64,000 nucleotides of DNA from an uncultured Clostridia bacterium (GTDB taxonomy: Bacteria > Bacillota > Clostridia > Christensenellales > Borkfalkiaceae). Positions 51,789-61,350 of this stretch are shown one piece after another (position 1 is the stretch's first letter; each line of letters begins with the position of its first letter). The translations under genes were made by a program, and so were the position numbers. Where the stretch lies: positions 124,001-188,000 of the forward strand of contig CANQMX010000001.1 in assembly GCA_947625095.1 (NCBI GenBank), read 5' to 3'. The notes under the pieces were generated by a model. That model was not told the origin of the DNA and ran no database searches. It worked only from the letters and a program-made list of their open reading frames with translations.

Positions 51789-52088
51789 ATGCAACTGAAA
51801 ATACGCGAACTGCGGGAAGAGTTCCAAATGACGCAAAAGGAACTTGCGAAAAAACTTTCGAGCGCGCAACGCAACGTGAGTAATTGGGAAAACGGCGTGA
51901 ACGAGCCTGACCTCGAGACCGTCGTGCGGCTGTGCGAGATCTTCCACGTCGGGCTTGACGAACTGTTCGGGCGGGCAAGCGACGCCGAACTTACCCCCGC
52001 CGACCGCGTTCTTCTCGCAAAAATAAAAAAACTTTCCCCCTCGCAGTCCGCCGCGCTTTCCGCCTTTCTCGATACGATCGCACATTGA
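51789..52088 (+). CDS. XRE-family helix-turn-helix regulator
   Basis: 99 residues. The N-terminal 60 residues are a Cro/CI-type HTH (LREEFQMTQKELAKKLSSAQRNVSNWENGVNEPDLETVVRL), with a short helical C-terminal part. The track begins at an upstream TTG (51762); the ATG at 51789 fits the family start, with AGGAGG 14 bases away, longer than ideal, so the start is not certain. Its stop overlaps the -35 of the next gene. It may bind the ACTTCT repeats upstream and control itself and the divergent LRR gene; this is inference from position. Confidence 0.82.
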   Translation: MQLKIRELREEFQMTQKELAKKLSSAQRNVSNWENGVNEPDLETVVRLCEIFHVGLDELFGRASDAELTPADRVLLAKIKKLSPSQSAALSAFLDTIAH

Positions 52089-52113
52089 CAAACCCGCGCA
52101 ACAGGCGTATAAT
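52085..52113 (+). promoter_or_regulatory. consensus promoter of the ASCH-like gene, leaderless configuration
   Basis: TTGACA (52085-52090), 17 bases, TATAAT (52108-52113), then 6 bases (GAAACT) and ATG. The -35 includes the stop codon of the XRE gene. Confidence 0.8.
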
Positions 52114-52119
52114 GAAACT

Positions 52120-52878
52120 ATGAAATTCGAAGTGATCGGCTGGACTTACGATTCGGATAGGCGGTATCCCGACCACAAGGGCGATTCGGGCGCGGTGCTG
52201 CGCGCCGTGGTGGACGCCCTGCGCGCGGGCGGGTATAAGTTTGGGGGCAACACCCACCAGGACGCGGTGACGGGCACGCCCGTGTTGAACGACGGCACAA
52301 AGGCGTGCTATTCGTGGCGGGGCTGGGGCGGCGTGATGGCAAAGGCCCTGAACCTGCCCGACAAGAACGGGATGGCGTACATGGCGTGGTATATGGACAC
52401 CATAGAAGCCATGATGGGCGAGAAACGGCGGGAAATCATCCTGCCGCCCCACGGCGTGGACACGAAGCGCATCAGAAAGCGCGCCGAACTTGCCGAGACA
52501 TTTGAAATGCACCTGTGCCCCGAGGCGTTTGAGGCCGTCTCCAAGGGCAAAAAGACGGTGGAACTGCGTCTCAACGATGAAAAGCGCAACTGCATTTGCC
52601 GCGACGATTTTATCGAATTTTTCTGCGAAGAGAGGCGCTGCCGCGCCCGCGTGACGCGGGTGGAATACTTTGAGGATTTCGGCGAACTGTTTGCGGCGCA
52701 GGACAAGTTCGAGGGAGAAAGGGAGTACCGCCATCGGCTGGCACTCGTGCGGCGCGCGGGGTTCGGAACTTGCAAAAACGCCAAAACGCTGTCGGATTTT
52801 CTGAATTCCGTGTACTCCGAAGAGGCGCAAAAAGAACACTATGCGATGGCGATCTCCATAAAACTTGCGGAAAATTGA
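52120..52878 (+). CDS. two-domain protein with ASCH-like C-terminus
   Basis: 252 residues. Residues 1-120 form an unrecognised domain (IGWTYDSDRRYPDHKGDSGAVLRAVVDALRAGG...NTHQD). Residues about 128-245 look ASCH-like (MHLCPEAFEAVSKGKKTVELRLNDEKRNCICRDDFIEF...RVTRVEYFEDFGEL), with the family's Lys-Glu-Arg cluster near KTVELRLND. ASCH domains bind RNA or nucleotides; no enzyme activity can be stated. No ribosome binding site precedes the ATG, which lies 6 bases after a perfect -10, so the mRNA is probably leaderless. A clear terminator follows. Confidence 0.7.
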   Translation: MKFEVIGWTYDSDRRYPDHKGDSGAVLRAVVDALRAGGYKFGGNTHQDAVTGTPVLNDGTKACYSWRGWGGVMAKALNLPDKNGMAYMAWYMDTIEAMMGEKRREIILPPHGVDTKRIRKRAELAETFEMHLCPEAFEAVSKGKKTVELRLNDEKRNCICRDDFIEFFCEERRCRARVTRVEYFEDFGELFAAQDKFEGEREYRHRLALVRRAGFGTCKNAKTLSDFLNSVYSEEAQKEHYAMAISIKLAEN

Positions 52879-52894
52879 CGGCGCGGAAAATGCG

Positions 52895-52921
52895 AAAAGG
52901 CGGCAATATGCCGCCTTTTTT
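52895..52921 (+). terminator. terminator of the ASCH-like gene
   Basis: AAAAGGCGGCA-ata-TGCCGCCTTTTTT. Confidence 0.85.
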
Positions 52922-52941
52922 GATGGGATTTTTTTGTGCCC

Positions 52942-52983
52942 CTCCCCCTGCGTCCCCCTCCCCGCAAGCGGGGAGGGGGATAA
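52942..52983. repeat. palindrome of the CCCCCTCCCCGC family
   Basis: TCCCCCTCCCCGC-aa-GCGGGGAGGGGGA preceded by CCCCTCCCCCTG, as at 565-613. It lies 40 bases after the 1895-residue lipoprotein gene and may terminate it. Confidence 0.7.
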
Positions 52984-53021
52984 TATTGGTTGAGATGGGG
53001 CAGGATCGATTGCAGGTTGCG

Positions 53022-56000
53022 TCAGGTCGTTGCGGGGGCGGTCTTTTCCGTGAAGGTGAGGCCGCCGAGACCGAAGAGACGCGTGATCGTCGCCGTATAA
53101 TCCTTTGTGCCGATGTGGATCGTCCACGTCTTTCCCGACACGTCGCTTGCATCCCTTTCCCATGTTGCGCCGTCCGTCTGCATATTCAGGCTCGAGAAGG
53201 TGAGAACATACTCGACCTTGAAATCCGTCGTGGTCTCCGTGTAGAGGAAGCACAGCGTGTTGAGCGCGGGATTTGTGGTGACCTCGCTGTACTTGTATTC
53301 CTCCGCCTTGGTTTGCGCAGTTTTGATGAAGCCCTGCTCATCCTCGGTGATGTCGTACACGAACGCCTCGTAGACGAACTGCTCGGAGGCGGGGTCGAAG
53401 CGGTTGCGCACAAGCGCAGCCGTATTCTCATCCAGCGCGCCCATGAATTTGACCTCTTCGGTGCTGCTCCGCGCGGCGGAGATGCCGACAAGAGAGAACT
53501 TTTCGCCGCCCGTATAGTGCGTGCCGCTCTCCCAAAGTTGCATGAACGTGACATCGATCCCATCGATGGAGAACGTGCTTTCGACGACGACGGAGTGAAC
53601 GACGAATTTGTTGTTGTACAGCCAGAAGCGAAGGACATAACTCTTTTTATCGCTCCCCGTTAAGGTGAGGGCGCGCACGCTGCCCATGAAGTTGGATTCC
53701 GTTTCCACGCGAACGTTATCAAGCGAGCCTTCGTAGTGGAGGGCGGTGTTATCGTTATCCTTTATGCCGAGCGTGACGGTAAGCGCATTGCCGCTCTTTG
53801 GCGCGAGATTGAGCGCGCCGATGTGACCTTCGGCAATGACGACGGTATCGTTGTTGTCCTTCATGGGATCTTTGGCGCTCCCATCTGCGTAGCGCTTGAA
53901 CGTGCCCTTCTCCTTCGGTTCGACGGTGAACGTGCTGCTTGCTTCCATGCCCGCGTAGTTGAGCGTGAGGGCGTATTCTTCGACGCGCGAATCCATGCCG
54001 CCCGCGAGATAGGTGAGCATGGCTTTGAACCCGCCATCGTAGGAGACGACGACGCGGTAGCCCGCAAGTTCCGCCCCGCTTGCAAACGTTGCCGCCACCG
54101 CGAAGGCCGCGCCGTCGGGCGTAAATTTGAGCGTGATGGACGTGGCGTATGCATCGTTCGTGAAGGTGAGTTCTTCGCCCGCCGTGTATGCCAAGTATTG
54201 CTTCTGGTTGTAGGTATAGGTCGTGCCCTTTATCGGGAGGGCGACGGTTTCGGGCTGTTTTACGAACGTGACGCCGCTATTGGCATTGGTCGGCTTGTAG
54301 AGCGTGACGGCTTTTTCTTGCGAGACGGTGTAGAAGTATTCCACGCCTTCGATGATGAAGCGCGTACCCGTGAGCACGACGGAGGAGAAGTTCGCGGCGT
54401 AATAGGCGGCGGCGTAGTCTCTATCGTAGTTGAGGAACTCGTAGGTCATCGTGGTGCCGTTCATTTGGAACACGTCGGTCTTGAGGGTGGATTCAAACGC
54501 GCCGTAGCCATGCTCCTTATCAAACAGCGTGAACGTGCCGATGATGACATCGCCGTACTTATTGATGTAGTGGGCGTCGCCGTAGCCGTTGAGCACGAGC
54601 ACCGTCCAATCGTCGTTGGTGAGGACAATGTTCCTCATCGTTTCATCCTCTTCCTCGAAAACGTAGGTGGTTTCCCCGCCCGCCGTTTGGGTGGAGAGAC
54701 GGAAGGTGAACTCCCTTGCTTCGAGCTCCGCCCCGACGCCTTCGCCGGAGAATACAAATTCCGACGTGCCGCGCGCCGTATATGTGCCGCGCCAAAGTTC
54801 AGTGCCATTCGCCAAAATGGAGGCGGCGGAGACGCCGTCCAGCCGCAACACCAGACCCGAGACGACGGAGCCGTTGGCATACAAGGCGTAGTCGCCATAG
54901 GGAAGCACGAGCGGCACAAGCTCGCCATCGACGATGTTGAAGTAATAATCTTCGCTGACGCTCTCCGTGCCGCGCGCAAGCGCCCAGAAATGCACCTTGG
55001 TGCCCGCGACATCGTTGATAAAGCCGTGATCATCCGTATCCGTATTGACCTTGCCGATATACATATTGCCCATGAGCGTTTCGCCGAGTTCGTTGACGTA
55101 GGTGGCAACGGGATAGCCGGGATAGCCGACGCTTTCAATTCTTCCGCCGCCGTGGACATAGAAAGAGCCAACGCGGTGCGGGATGAGCTGTTGATAGAGC
55201 GGGATCTCATCCGTGTAGCCCGTTGTGGTATCTACAACAGTATAGGAGGGATCGAGGAGATAGGTCTGCGTATCATCGTCCTCTGCCCCGCGGAGGGTGA
55301 TGCGGTACTCCATGAAGCCGCCCTGAATATAAGGCCCCAATCTGAATTTGGAGGTGCGTGCATAAGTGCCCTGCGTGGTCTTTGTCGTATCCGTCATGGA
55401 GTCGTACTCATAGAGGTAGGCGACGCCGTTGCCATCGAACACGAGGTAGGTGTTTTCGCGGATGTTTTGGTTGCTATCCAAAAGATACCAATAGCCCGCA
55501 TCGCCGCTGTTCATGTAGTCGAACACCTCCACCACCGAGCTGCCCGAGACGCGGAGGATCAAAGTCTCCTGCGTATCGTTGACGGTGAAGTAGATGAGCC
55601 TTCCGTTGCCGCTGCCGATGGTGAACGAAATGACGCCCACGCGGGTAGCGCTGCCGTTGGTGTAGGAGTAAGTGCCGTAGCCATCGCTCGTGAAGTTGGA
55701 ATAGGTGAGTTCGCTGTGCCAGAGCACGAAGGTCTGAATGTTGTCGTCGCCCGAGATCTGACGCTCATCGGAGAGGCGGAAGATAAAGTTATCGTAGCCC
55801 TCGAATTCGGAATTTTCCATATCGGGGAGTTTATCCGTGCGCGAATATTCGTAGTCCTCGTTGTCCCCCTTGGTCGTTGTGCCCTTGCCGACGATGCGGT
55901 AAAGGCCGCTATCGAGGAGATAGGCGAAGTAGGTCTCGCCCTCGTGCGTGCCATTCAAGAAGAGGAACATACCGATGTAGGAGGTCTCTTCGAGTTCGGG

Positions 56001-58709
56001 CGTGATCTTCGCAAGGTACATGGAGTTCGCGTTGATCTTTGTGAACGTCATGCTGCCGTGCGATGCGGAGGGATGAGCATATGTGCCCTCCGTCCAATAG
56101 TAGACGAGCGAGCCGTTCACCCTGAACGTGTACAGATCGAGATAGCCGATGGTGTACCAATAGTCGACTTCCTGCGTGCCGAGCTTTGCCGTGCGCGTCG
56201 TGTAGTCGAGGGTGAGCGTTTGGCCGTCCACCGTATCAATGGTGGCAATATCGTGCTGTTCGGGCAACACTACCTGTACCTTGCCCTCCACGATCTTGAA
56301 ATCGAATTGATTGAGATCGTCGGGGTCGCCGCCCTGCGCAAAGTGGTAGATATCGCCCACCTTTTCCACATCGCGGGCGAGCGCGGGTTCGAGGTAGTAC
56401 ACATAGTACACGATATCCCTGTTGGTCTCATCGGGATAGGCGGTGCCGTACAGCGTCCAAACTTCCGCATCGCCGTTTTCGTAGATCATGACAAAGCCCT
56501 TGGGGAAGGACATATTGAGAATGAAGAACCAATCGTCGCTGTCATCGGGGTCGATATCCAAATCGAAGCGCCCCGTTGCGCCCGTGTACGCCGCCGACTG
56601 CGCGGCGGTGATGGTGCGGTCGACGATGTATTCGCCGTTGCCGAGATCCATGCGGAAGTAGGTGATATCATCGCCCTCCGTCGGCGTAAAGCGGACAAGG
56701 TAGTAGGTCTCTATCGAATCGCCGTTCTCCCCCTCCACGCTCCAACGCCATGTGAAGAGGGTACACGCGCCCTCGGCGTCGCCGAACGTGCCATGGCCGT
56801 AGCCATCGAGTTTGAGCGTGTTTTCCGATTCCCCCCACTTGCTCGTATAGCGGCCGCGCACCGTATCATCCATATCCACCGTGCCCTTGACGGTGGCGTT
56901 TTGGGGCAGGTCGGGGAAGTCGGCCTTGGTGACGGTCGCACCCGTCGTTGTGATATCCTTGAACGTGAACTGTTTAAGAACGCTGGCGATGTCGCGGGTC
57001 TGCGCGACGAAGATATCCCCCTCGTTTTCAAGAATATCGCCCTCGGCGTTCGTATGGTGTTGGAGTTCATAGTAACCGAAGGCAACATAGGTAAAGTTGC
57101 CGTCGAAGCCCGTATATTCGGCGTTGCTCTTGTGGTAGTAGTAGCGAAGCCCGCCGAGACCATCGAGATAGAGAATGATGTTGGCCTCCGCATCGTAGTA
57201 GTAGCCGAGTTCCTCCGTGCTCTGGCGGCGGAATACGACGTGCTCATCGCCGTCCGCCATGGTGTAGAGGTTGAAGAGGAAGTTGTTTTGGGCGTTTGTG
57301 GCGTCCTCAAAGACAAAGTAGCCGTCGCCGTTGATGGTGTATTTGCCCGTCAGCATACCGTCGTCCGTGCCATTGGGGCGGTACATCACGGTGCCGTCCT
57401 CGAACATGGTAAGGGTGGCGGAGGTGCCGTCCATATCGGTATACGTCTTTGCGTAGGTATCGCGGTAGTAGAAGAAATAGGTGTATTGCCCGTCGTTTTC
57501 CTCATCCTCGATGAGTTTGCCGTTGAGAGTGAGATCTTCGTCGATCTCGAAGGCAAAGGAGAGGTCGGCTTCGAGCGTGCCGTCCTTGATTTCCATGCCC
57601 TCGCGCTCTAGGTGCAGTGTGGTGGGCGCGAATTTATCGATGTAGATGACGTCGCCGCCGTCGAACACATCGGCATAGCCCTTCTCCCAGATGGCGTAGT
57701 AGGTGAGGTTGCCCGCGCCGGTATCCACCACGGGGTCGCCCGGGTGTTGCAGCTCGGCCGCGCTCGCCACATCGGTGGCCGTCGACCAGCCGAGGAAACG
57801 GTAGTGCCCGCTCAACACATAGCCACATTCGCCGAGTTTGGTATTGCCGCCGTGCACATATATATCGGTGGACATGACGTCGGTGACGACACGCTCGCCT
57901 GCGGGAACGTTGGCATCGTAAACGACGTAGAAGGTATCGCGGTCGAGGTAGATGCTGAACGTATCATCCACGCCGAGGCTATCCGTCTCCATACGGCCGC
58001 CCGGGCCGAGAGTGAAGTGGCTGGGCGCGGTGACAGTGCCGTCCTCTATCACGACGTCGCCGTATTCGAAATTATCGCAGGAGAATGGCTCGCCGTAGAT
58101 CGCCGTGCCCGTGGCGACCTCTTCATCCATATCGTACCCGCCTGCCGTGTTCTGGCGGTACACTTCCACCTTGTAGGTGGCGTTGTATTTTGCGGTGAGC
58201 GTCATCCCCGCGGCGGACATGGTATCGGAAGCCGTCACTTTGTTGTTGCCCCTGTACCAGCCCGCAAAGGTAAGCCCCGTTTTGGGCGTGGGAGCCTTAT
58301 CCGCGAGAAATTCGAGAAGATTCTCGCCGACTTTAACGTTGTACTGCGTCCGCTGGAGCGTGCCGCCGTTGTTGGTGGTGAGGGTGAGTTTTGCGCCCGC
58401 GCCCTCCGCCCACTTGGCGTAGTAGGTCACGCTCTTTTCGGGCATGACGGCGGGAAGATCCTGCGCCTCGCCCGAAAAATCCGCCTCGAGATACCAGCCC
58501 TCGAAGAAAAATCCCTCGCGGGTGGGCTCTTCGGGCAGGAGCGCGGAGATATCCGCACCCGCAGCCGCCTTGATGGGCGCGATCTCCGTTCCTCCGTTCG
58601 TCTCGAACGTTATGGTGAGCGAGCGGCTTCCGCACGCCGCTATCGCAAGCGATAGCACGAGCACGAACATCGAGCAGAGCAATAGGAGCGTCTTTTTCAT
58701 TGATTTCAT
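53022..58709 (-). CDS. very large lipoprotein with InlB-type repeats and a long beta-rich tail
   Basis: 1895 residues. The signal peptide with lipobox LAIAAC gives a lipid-anchored extracellular protein. Residues 30-340 carry Listeria/Bacteroides-type (InlB B) repeats (FETNGGTEIAPIKA...GFFFEGWYLEADFSG; GLTFAGWYRGNNKV; YRFLGWSTA). The remaining 1500 residues are beta-rich, with many Tyr and Asp and short recurring motifs like YFRMDLGNGEY and GYGTYSYTNGS, without a family I can name. No ribosome binding site is seen before either of the two possible ATGs (58709 or 58700), which is unusual here. It follows a second InlB-repeat lipoprotein by 142 bases; the pair may be co-expressed. Confidence 0.8.
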   Translation of the reverse strand: MKSMKKTLLLLCSMFVLVLSLAIAACGSRSLTITFETNGGTEIAPIKAAAGADISALLPEEPTREGFFFEGWYLEADFSGEAQDLPAVMPEKSVTYYAKWAEGAGAKLTLTTNNGGTLQRTQYNVKVGENLLEFLADKAPTPKTGLTFAGWYRGNNKVTASDTMSAAGMTLTAKYNATYKVEVYRQNTAGGYDMDEEVATGTAIYGEPFSCDNFEYGDVVIEDGTVTAPSHFTLGPGGRMETDSLGVDDTFSIYLDRDTFYVVYDANVPAGERVVTDVMSTDIYVHGGNTKLGECGYVLSGHYRFLGWSTATDVASAAELQHPGDPVVDTGAGNLTYYAIWEKGYADVFDGGDVIYIDKFAPTTLHLEREGMEIKDGTLEADLSFAFEIDEDLTLNGKLIEDEENDGQYTYFFYYRDTYAKTYTDMDGTSATLTMFEDGTVMYRPNGTDDGMLTGKYTINGDGYFVFEDATNAQNNFLFNLYTMADGDEHVVFRRQSTEELGYYYDAEANIILYLDGLGGLRYYYHKSNAEYTGFDGNFTYVAFGYYELQHHTNAEGDILENEGDIFVAQTRDIASVLKQFTFKDITTTGATVTKADFPDLPQNATVKGTVDMDDTVRGRYTSKWGESENTLKLDGYGHGTFGDAEGACTLFTWRWSVEGENGDSIETYYLVRFTPTEGDDITYFRMDLGNGEYIVDRTITAAQSAAYTGATGRFDLDIDPDDSDDWFFILNMSFPKGFVMIYENGDAEVWTLYGTAYPDETNRDIVYYVYYLEPALARDVEKVGDIYHFAQGGDPDDLNQFDFKIVEGKVQVVLPEQHDIATIDTVDGQTLTLDYTTRTAKLGTQEVDYWYTIGYLDLYTFRVNGSLVYYWTEGTYAHPSASHGSMTFTKINANSMYLAKITPELEETSYIGMFLFLNGTHEGETYFAYLLDSGLYRIVGKGTTTKGDNEDYEYSRTDKLPDMENSEFEGYDNFIFRLSDERQISGDDNIQTFVLWHSELTYSNFTSDGYGTYSYTNGSATRVGVISFTIGSGNGRLIYFTVNDTQETLILRVSGSSVVEVFDYMNSGDAGYWYLLDSNQNIRENTYLVFDGNGVAYLYEYDSMTDTTKTTQGTYARTSKFRLGPYIQGGFMEYRITLRGAEDDDTQTYLLDPSYTVVDTTTGYTDEIPLYQQLIPHRVGSFYVHGGGRIESVGYPGYPVATYVNELGETLMGNMYIGKVNTDTDDHGFINDVAGTKVHFWALARGTESVSEDYYFNIVDGELVPLVLPYGDYALYANGSVVSGLVLRLDGVSAASILANGTELWRGTYTARGTSEFVFSGEGVGAELEAREFTFRLSTQTAGGETTYVFEEEDETMRNIVLTNDDWTVLVLNGYGDAHYINKYGDVIIGTFTLFDKEHGYGAFESTLKTDVFQMNGTTMTYEFLNYDRDYAAAYYAANFSSVVLTGTRFIIEGVEYFYTVSQEKAVTLYKPTNANSGVTFVKQPETVALPIKGTTYTYNQKQYLAYTAGEELTFTNDAYATSITLKFTPDGAAFAVAATFASGAELAGYRVVVSYDGGFKAMLTYLAGGMDSRVEEYALTLNYAGMEASSTFTVEPKEKGTFKRYADGSAKDPMKDNNDTVVIAEGHIGALNLAPKSGNALTVTLGIKDNDNTALHYEGSLDNVRVETESNFMGSVRALTLTGSDKKSYVLRFWLYNNKFVVHSVVVESTFSIDGIDVTFMQLWESGTHYTGGEKFSLVGISAARSSTEEVKFMGALDENTAALVRNRFDPASEQFVYEAFVYDITEDEQGFIKTAQTKAEEYKYSEVTTNPALNTLCFLYTETTTDFKVEYVLTFSSLNMQTDGATWERDASDVSGKTWTIHIGTKDYTATITRLFGLGGLTFTEKTAPATT

Positions 58710-58791
58710 ATTTAACCGTATAGCGGCCCCGCTTGGATTGGGCGTTTTTCGCCGTGGGATGCCGCAATTTTTCCTTTCTATAAATACCTAC

Positions 58792-58822
58792 AAGAGAGAA
58801 GAGGCCACTCCCCTTCTCTCTT
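58792..58822. terminator. hairpin between the two lipoprotein genes
   Basis: AAGAGAGAAGAGG and CCCCTTCTCTCTT pair with a small mismatch across five bases. No strong T-run follows, so it may only attenuate. Confidence 0.4.
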
Positions 58823-58851
58823 TTCAGTTGTTGTTTATCCTGCTGCGCGCC

Positions 58852-61098
58852 TTATTGGGGCTGCGTAAACGTGATCGATTCGGTCGTCCTGCGGGCGAAG
58901 TCGTTATTCTTCGTGAGCGTGATCGTCTTTGTCTCCGTGTCGTAGTCGAACTCCCAATAGACGCCGTCGTAGATGGCTTCGCCGTTGTAGTGCCGGACTT
59001 CATCCATGATGATGGATTCCGCAAAGACGAGGCGGACTGCCTTTGCCTCCCCTGCGCCCTCCGCGATCGTAATTTTCTTATCGGCGGAGACGGTGAGCGT
59101 CATGCTGCCCGCCGTCCATGTGCCTGCGGGTACACCGCTCGCCGCGAGATCGTTCAACGAGCCGAGCGGCGTCTTTGCATAGTAGGAGATGTGCCCGTCG
59201 CCGTCGTCGAACGCCAGCACGCCGCCGTTTGCGAAGTACATGACGGTGGCCCGCTTGCCCGCTTCCGTGGTGAAGTGGAAACCGAAGTCGTGCGAATCGC
59301 GCGTGACCTCGTAGACCCTGTTGCCATACACTATTTTGCCCGTACTATCGACGGAAAATGTCCCGTTGCCGACAAGTCCTGTCCATTCGCCCCTGTATTC
59401 GGCGGGCAATGCCTCGGGCTTCACAGCGGTGAACACGTTATTTGTCGCGCCGTTGGAAAGTACGATCTCCATTTCGGATGTCGTCGGGTTCTTCTGCATG
59501 AAGAACTTGCAGTAGAGCCCGTTGCTAAAGGCGTGTACGACCGCGCCGCGCCCCGCGCCCGAGACGGCGAACACGTTGACTTCAGCCGTATCGATCAGCA
59601 CGCCCGCCGCGGAGATCGAAAGTCCGTAGTAGGTTTCGTTCAGCCATTCGCCGTAGAATTCCGCGGGGAACGCCGCCACGGGCAGCGCGCCATCCGCAGT
59701 GAAGTACTGCACGTCTGTCATCTCAAAATAAATTACCTTCTTTGCATTGTCGAGATAGCCGAAGGAATAGCGCTGCGGCTTGGAGATCGCAGACCGCTGA
59801 TATTTGAGGTAGTGCGAGCCGTCGGGTGCGGTGTAATATGCCTGATAGGTATCATGGTTGCCGCCAAAATAGGTATAGACGAGGCTGGCCGCAGTGACGG
59901 TGATCGAAGCGGCGCGCGTGGGATCGCTGCTATACTGCTTCCATGTGCCCGCGTAATCGGAAAAATCGGTGATCGCGGGGCTATCAAAGACGTGCTCGGT
60001 ATAGCCCTCTTTGAATGTAATGCCCGCGCCGAACGAGACTTTATACGTCTTCATGTTCGAGCCCGTGCCGACCCTGACATCGATCTCGCCCTCGGGCAGA
60101 CCCTTGGATAAATCGACGCCCGCGGTGGTGATCGTCACATCCTGTGCGACGCCGCCCGACGGGGTGAGCTTCATGTTGTAGTTCTCATCGAAGGTGAGCG
60201 TGCCGAGACCGTCGATGTTGCTGTAGCCCGAATCCATCCACGTCATGGTGCGCAAGCCTTCGAATACAAATTTCACCGAGACCGTGACATCCCCCGTGAC
60301 GGAGAACGTGTACTTGCCCTGCGCATCGAGGGCAACGGGGGCATTGTTCACCTCGACCGAGCCGACCGTATACTTGGCATTTGCGGTAACGGTGAGCGTG
60401 ACCTGTTCCTCCTTGGTGTAGCCATCCGCCTCTTCGGAGGGGGAAACCTGCACCGTGCCCTGCGCCGTGTTGTACGGCGCGACCATGACGGTGAAATATT
60501 TTTGCACCTCCGCAAACGTTGCGGAGACGGTGGTATTGCCCGCGACCTGAAACGTGTAACTCCCCTGCGCATCGAGGGCGACGGGGGCATCGTTCACCTT
60601 GACTTCCTTGACTTCGTGATCGGCGTCGGGCGTGACGGTGAGCGTGACCTGTTCCTCCGCCACATACCCCTTGCTGCTCGCGGGGTCGGTGACCTTGACC
60701 GTGCCGCTCTCGGTATCGTACGGCGCGATCGTGACGGTATAGTAGGTGCGCGTATCTTCAAACGTTGCGGAAACAGTCGTGTTGCCCGCGACCTTGAAGG
60801 TATATTTTCCCTCCGTGAGCTCAACGGCCGCGTCGTTCACCTTGACCTCGTCCACCGCGTAGTTTGCGGCAGGGGTGACGGTGAGCGTGACCTCTTCATC
60901 CTTGACGTAGCCCTTATCGCTCGCGGAAGAGGAGACCGTGACCGTGCCGCCCTCGGTATCGTACGGCGCGATCGTGACGGTATAATATGTGGGATCGTCG
61001 TGGCGGGCAAGAAAACTATCGCAGGCGGAGAAGAGACCAACGCACGCGAAAAGAACGGATACGCTTACCATGCCGAACAGCCATTTCAAACGCTTCAT
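58852..61098 (-). CDS. lipoprotein with three InlB B-type repeats
   Basis: 748 residues. The signal peptide ends at the lipobox LFSAC. Three tandem repeats of about 75 residues follow (YYTVTIAPYDTEGGTVTVS...GYVKDEEVTLTVTP...YTFKVAGNTTVSATF), a divergent InlB B-repeat type. Residues about 270-748 are a beta-rich domain without a recognised family but similar in style to the tail of the next gene (FSVDSTGKIVYGNRVYEVT). It is exported and membrane-linked; ligand unknown. GGGGAG lies 9 bases before the ATG, and a promoter is visible about 90 bases upstream, with a very A/T-rich leader. Confidence 0.82.
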   Translation of the reverse strand: MKRLKWLFGMVSVSVLFACVGLFSACDSFLARHDDPTYYTVTIAPYDTEGGTVTVSSSASDKGYVKDEEVTLTVTPAANYAVDEVKVNDAAVELTEGKYTFKVAGNTTVSATFEDTRTYYTVTIAPYDTESGTVKVTDPASSKGYVAEEQVTLTVTPDADHEVKEVKVNDAPVALDAQGSYTFQVAGNTTVSATFAEVQKYFTVMVAPYNTAQGTVQVSPSEEADGYTKEEQVTLTVTANAKYTVGSVEVNNAPVALDAQGKYTFSVTGDVTVSVKFVFEGLRTMTWMDSGYSNIDGLGTLTFDENYNMKLTPSGGVAQDVTITTAGVDLSKGLPEGEIDVRVGTGSNMKTYKVSFGAGITFKEGYTEHVFDSPAITDFSDYAGTWKQYSSDPTRAASITVTAASLVYTYFGGNHDTYQAYYTAPDGSHYLKYQRSAISKPQRYSFGYLDNAKKVIYFEMTDVQYFTADGALPVAAFPAEFYGEWLNETYYGLSISAAGVLIDTAEVNVFAVSGAGRGAVVHAFSNGLYCKFFMQKNPTTSEMEIVLSNGATNNVFTAVKPEALPAEYRGEWTGLVGNGTFSVDSTGKIVYGNRVYEVTRDSHDFGFHFTTEAGKRATVMYFANGGVLAFDDGDGHISYYAKTPLGSLNDLAASGVPAGTWTAGSMTLTVSADKKITIAEGAGEAKAVRLVFAESIIMDEVRHYNGEAIYDGVYWEFDYDTETKTITLTKNNDFARRTTESITFTQPQ

Positions 61099-61187
61099 TT
61101 TCCAAACTCCCCGAAAATTTTACGATTTTTCCAAAAAAATGCATAAATTTTAGGACAAATTTATATTTATACAAATTTTATACTATC

Positions 61188-61217
61188 ATAATATCATCTC
61201 TTCCCCGCCCTTGTCAA
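61188..61217 (-). promoter_or_regulatory. promoter of the InlB-repeat lipoprotein gene(s)
   Basis: TTGACA, 18 bases, TATTAT on the minus strand, then a leader of about 85 A/T-rich bases. Confidence 0.6.
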
Positions 61218-61350
61218 ATGATTTCCCCCTCTGACACAAAAAAAGTTTATAGAACAATATATAACGCCCCAAAACATACCAAAAGGCGGGGGAAACGCCG
61301 TTCGCCCCGCCTGTTTTATAAAATTATGCAAAGCATACACATATTGCGCC

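Noticed and set aside
51762-51789. TTG start for the XRE regulator as in the ORF track
   Set aside because: It would place the GGAGG inside the coding region; the ATG at 51789 matches the family N-terminus better, though its spacing to GGAGG is long.
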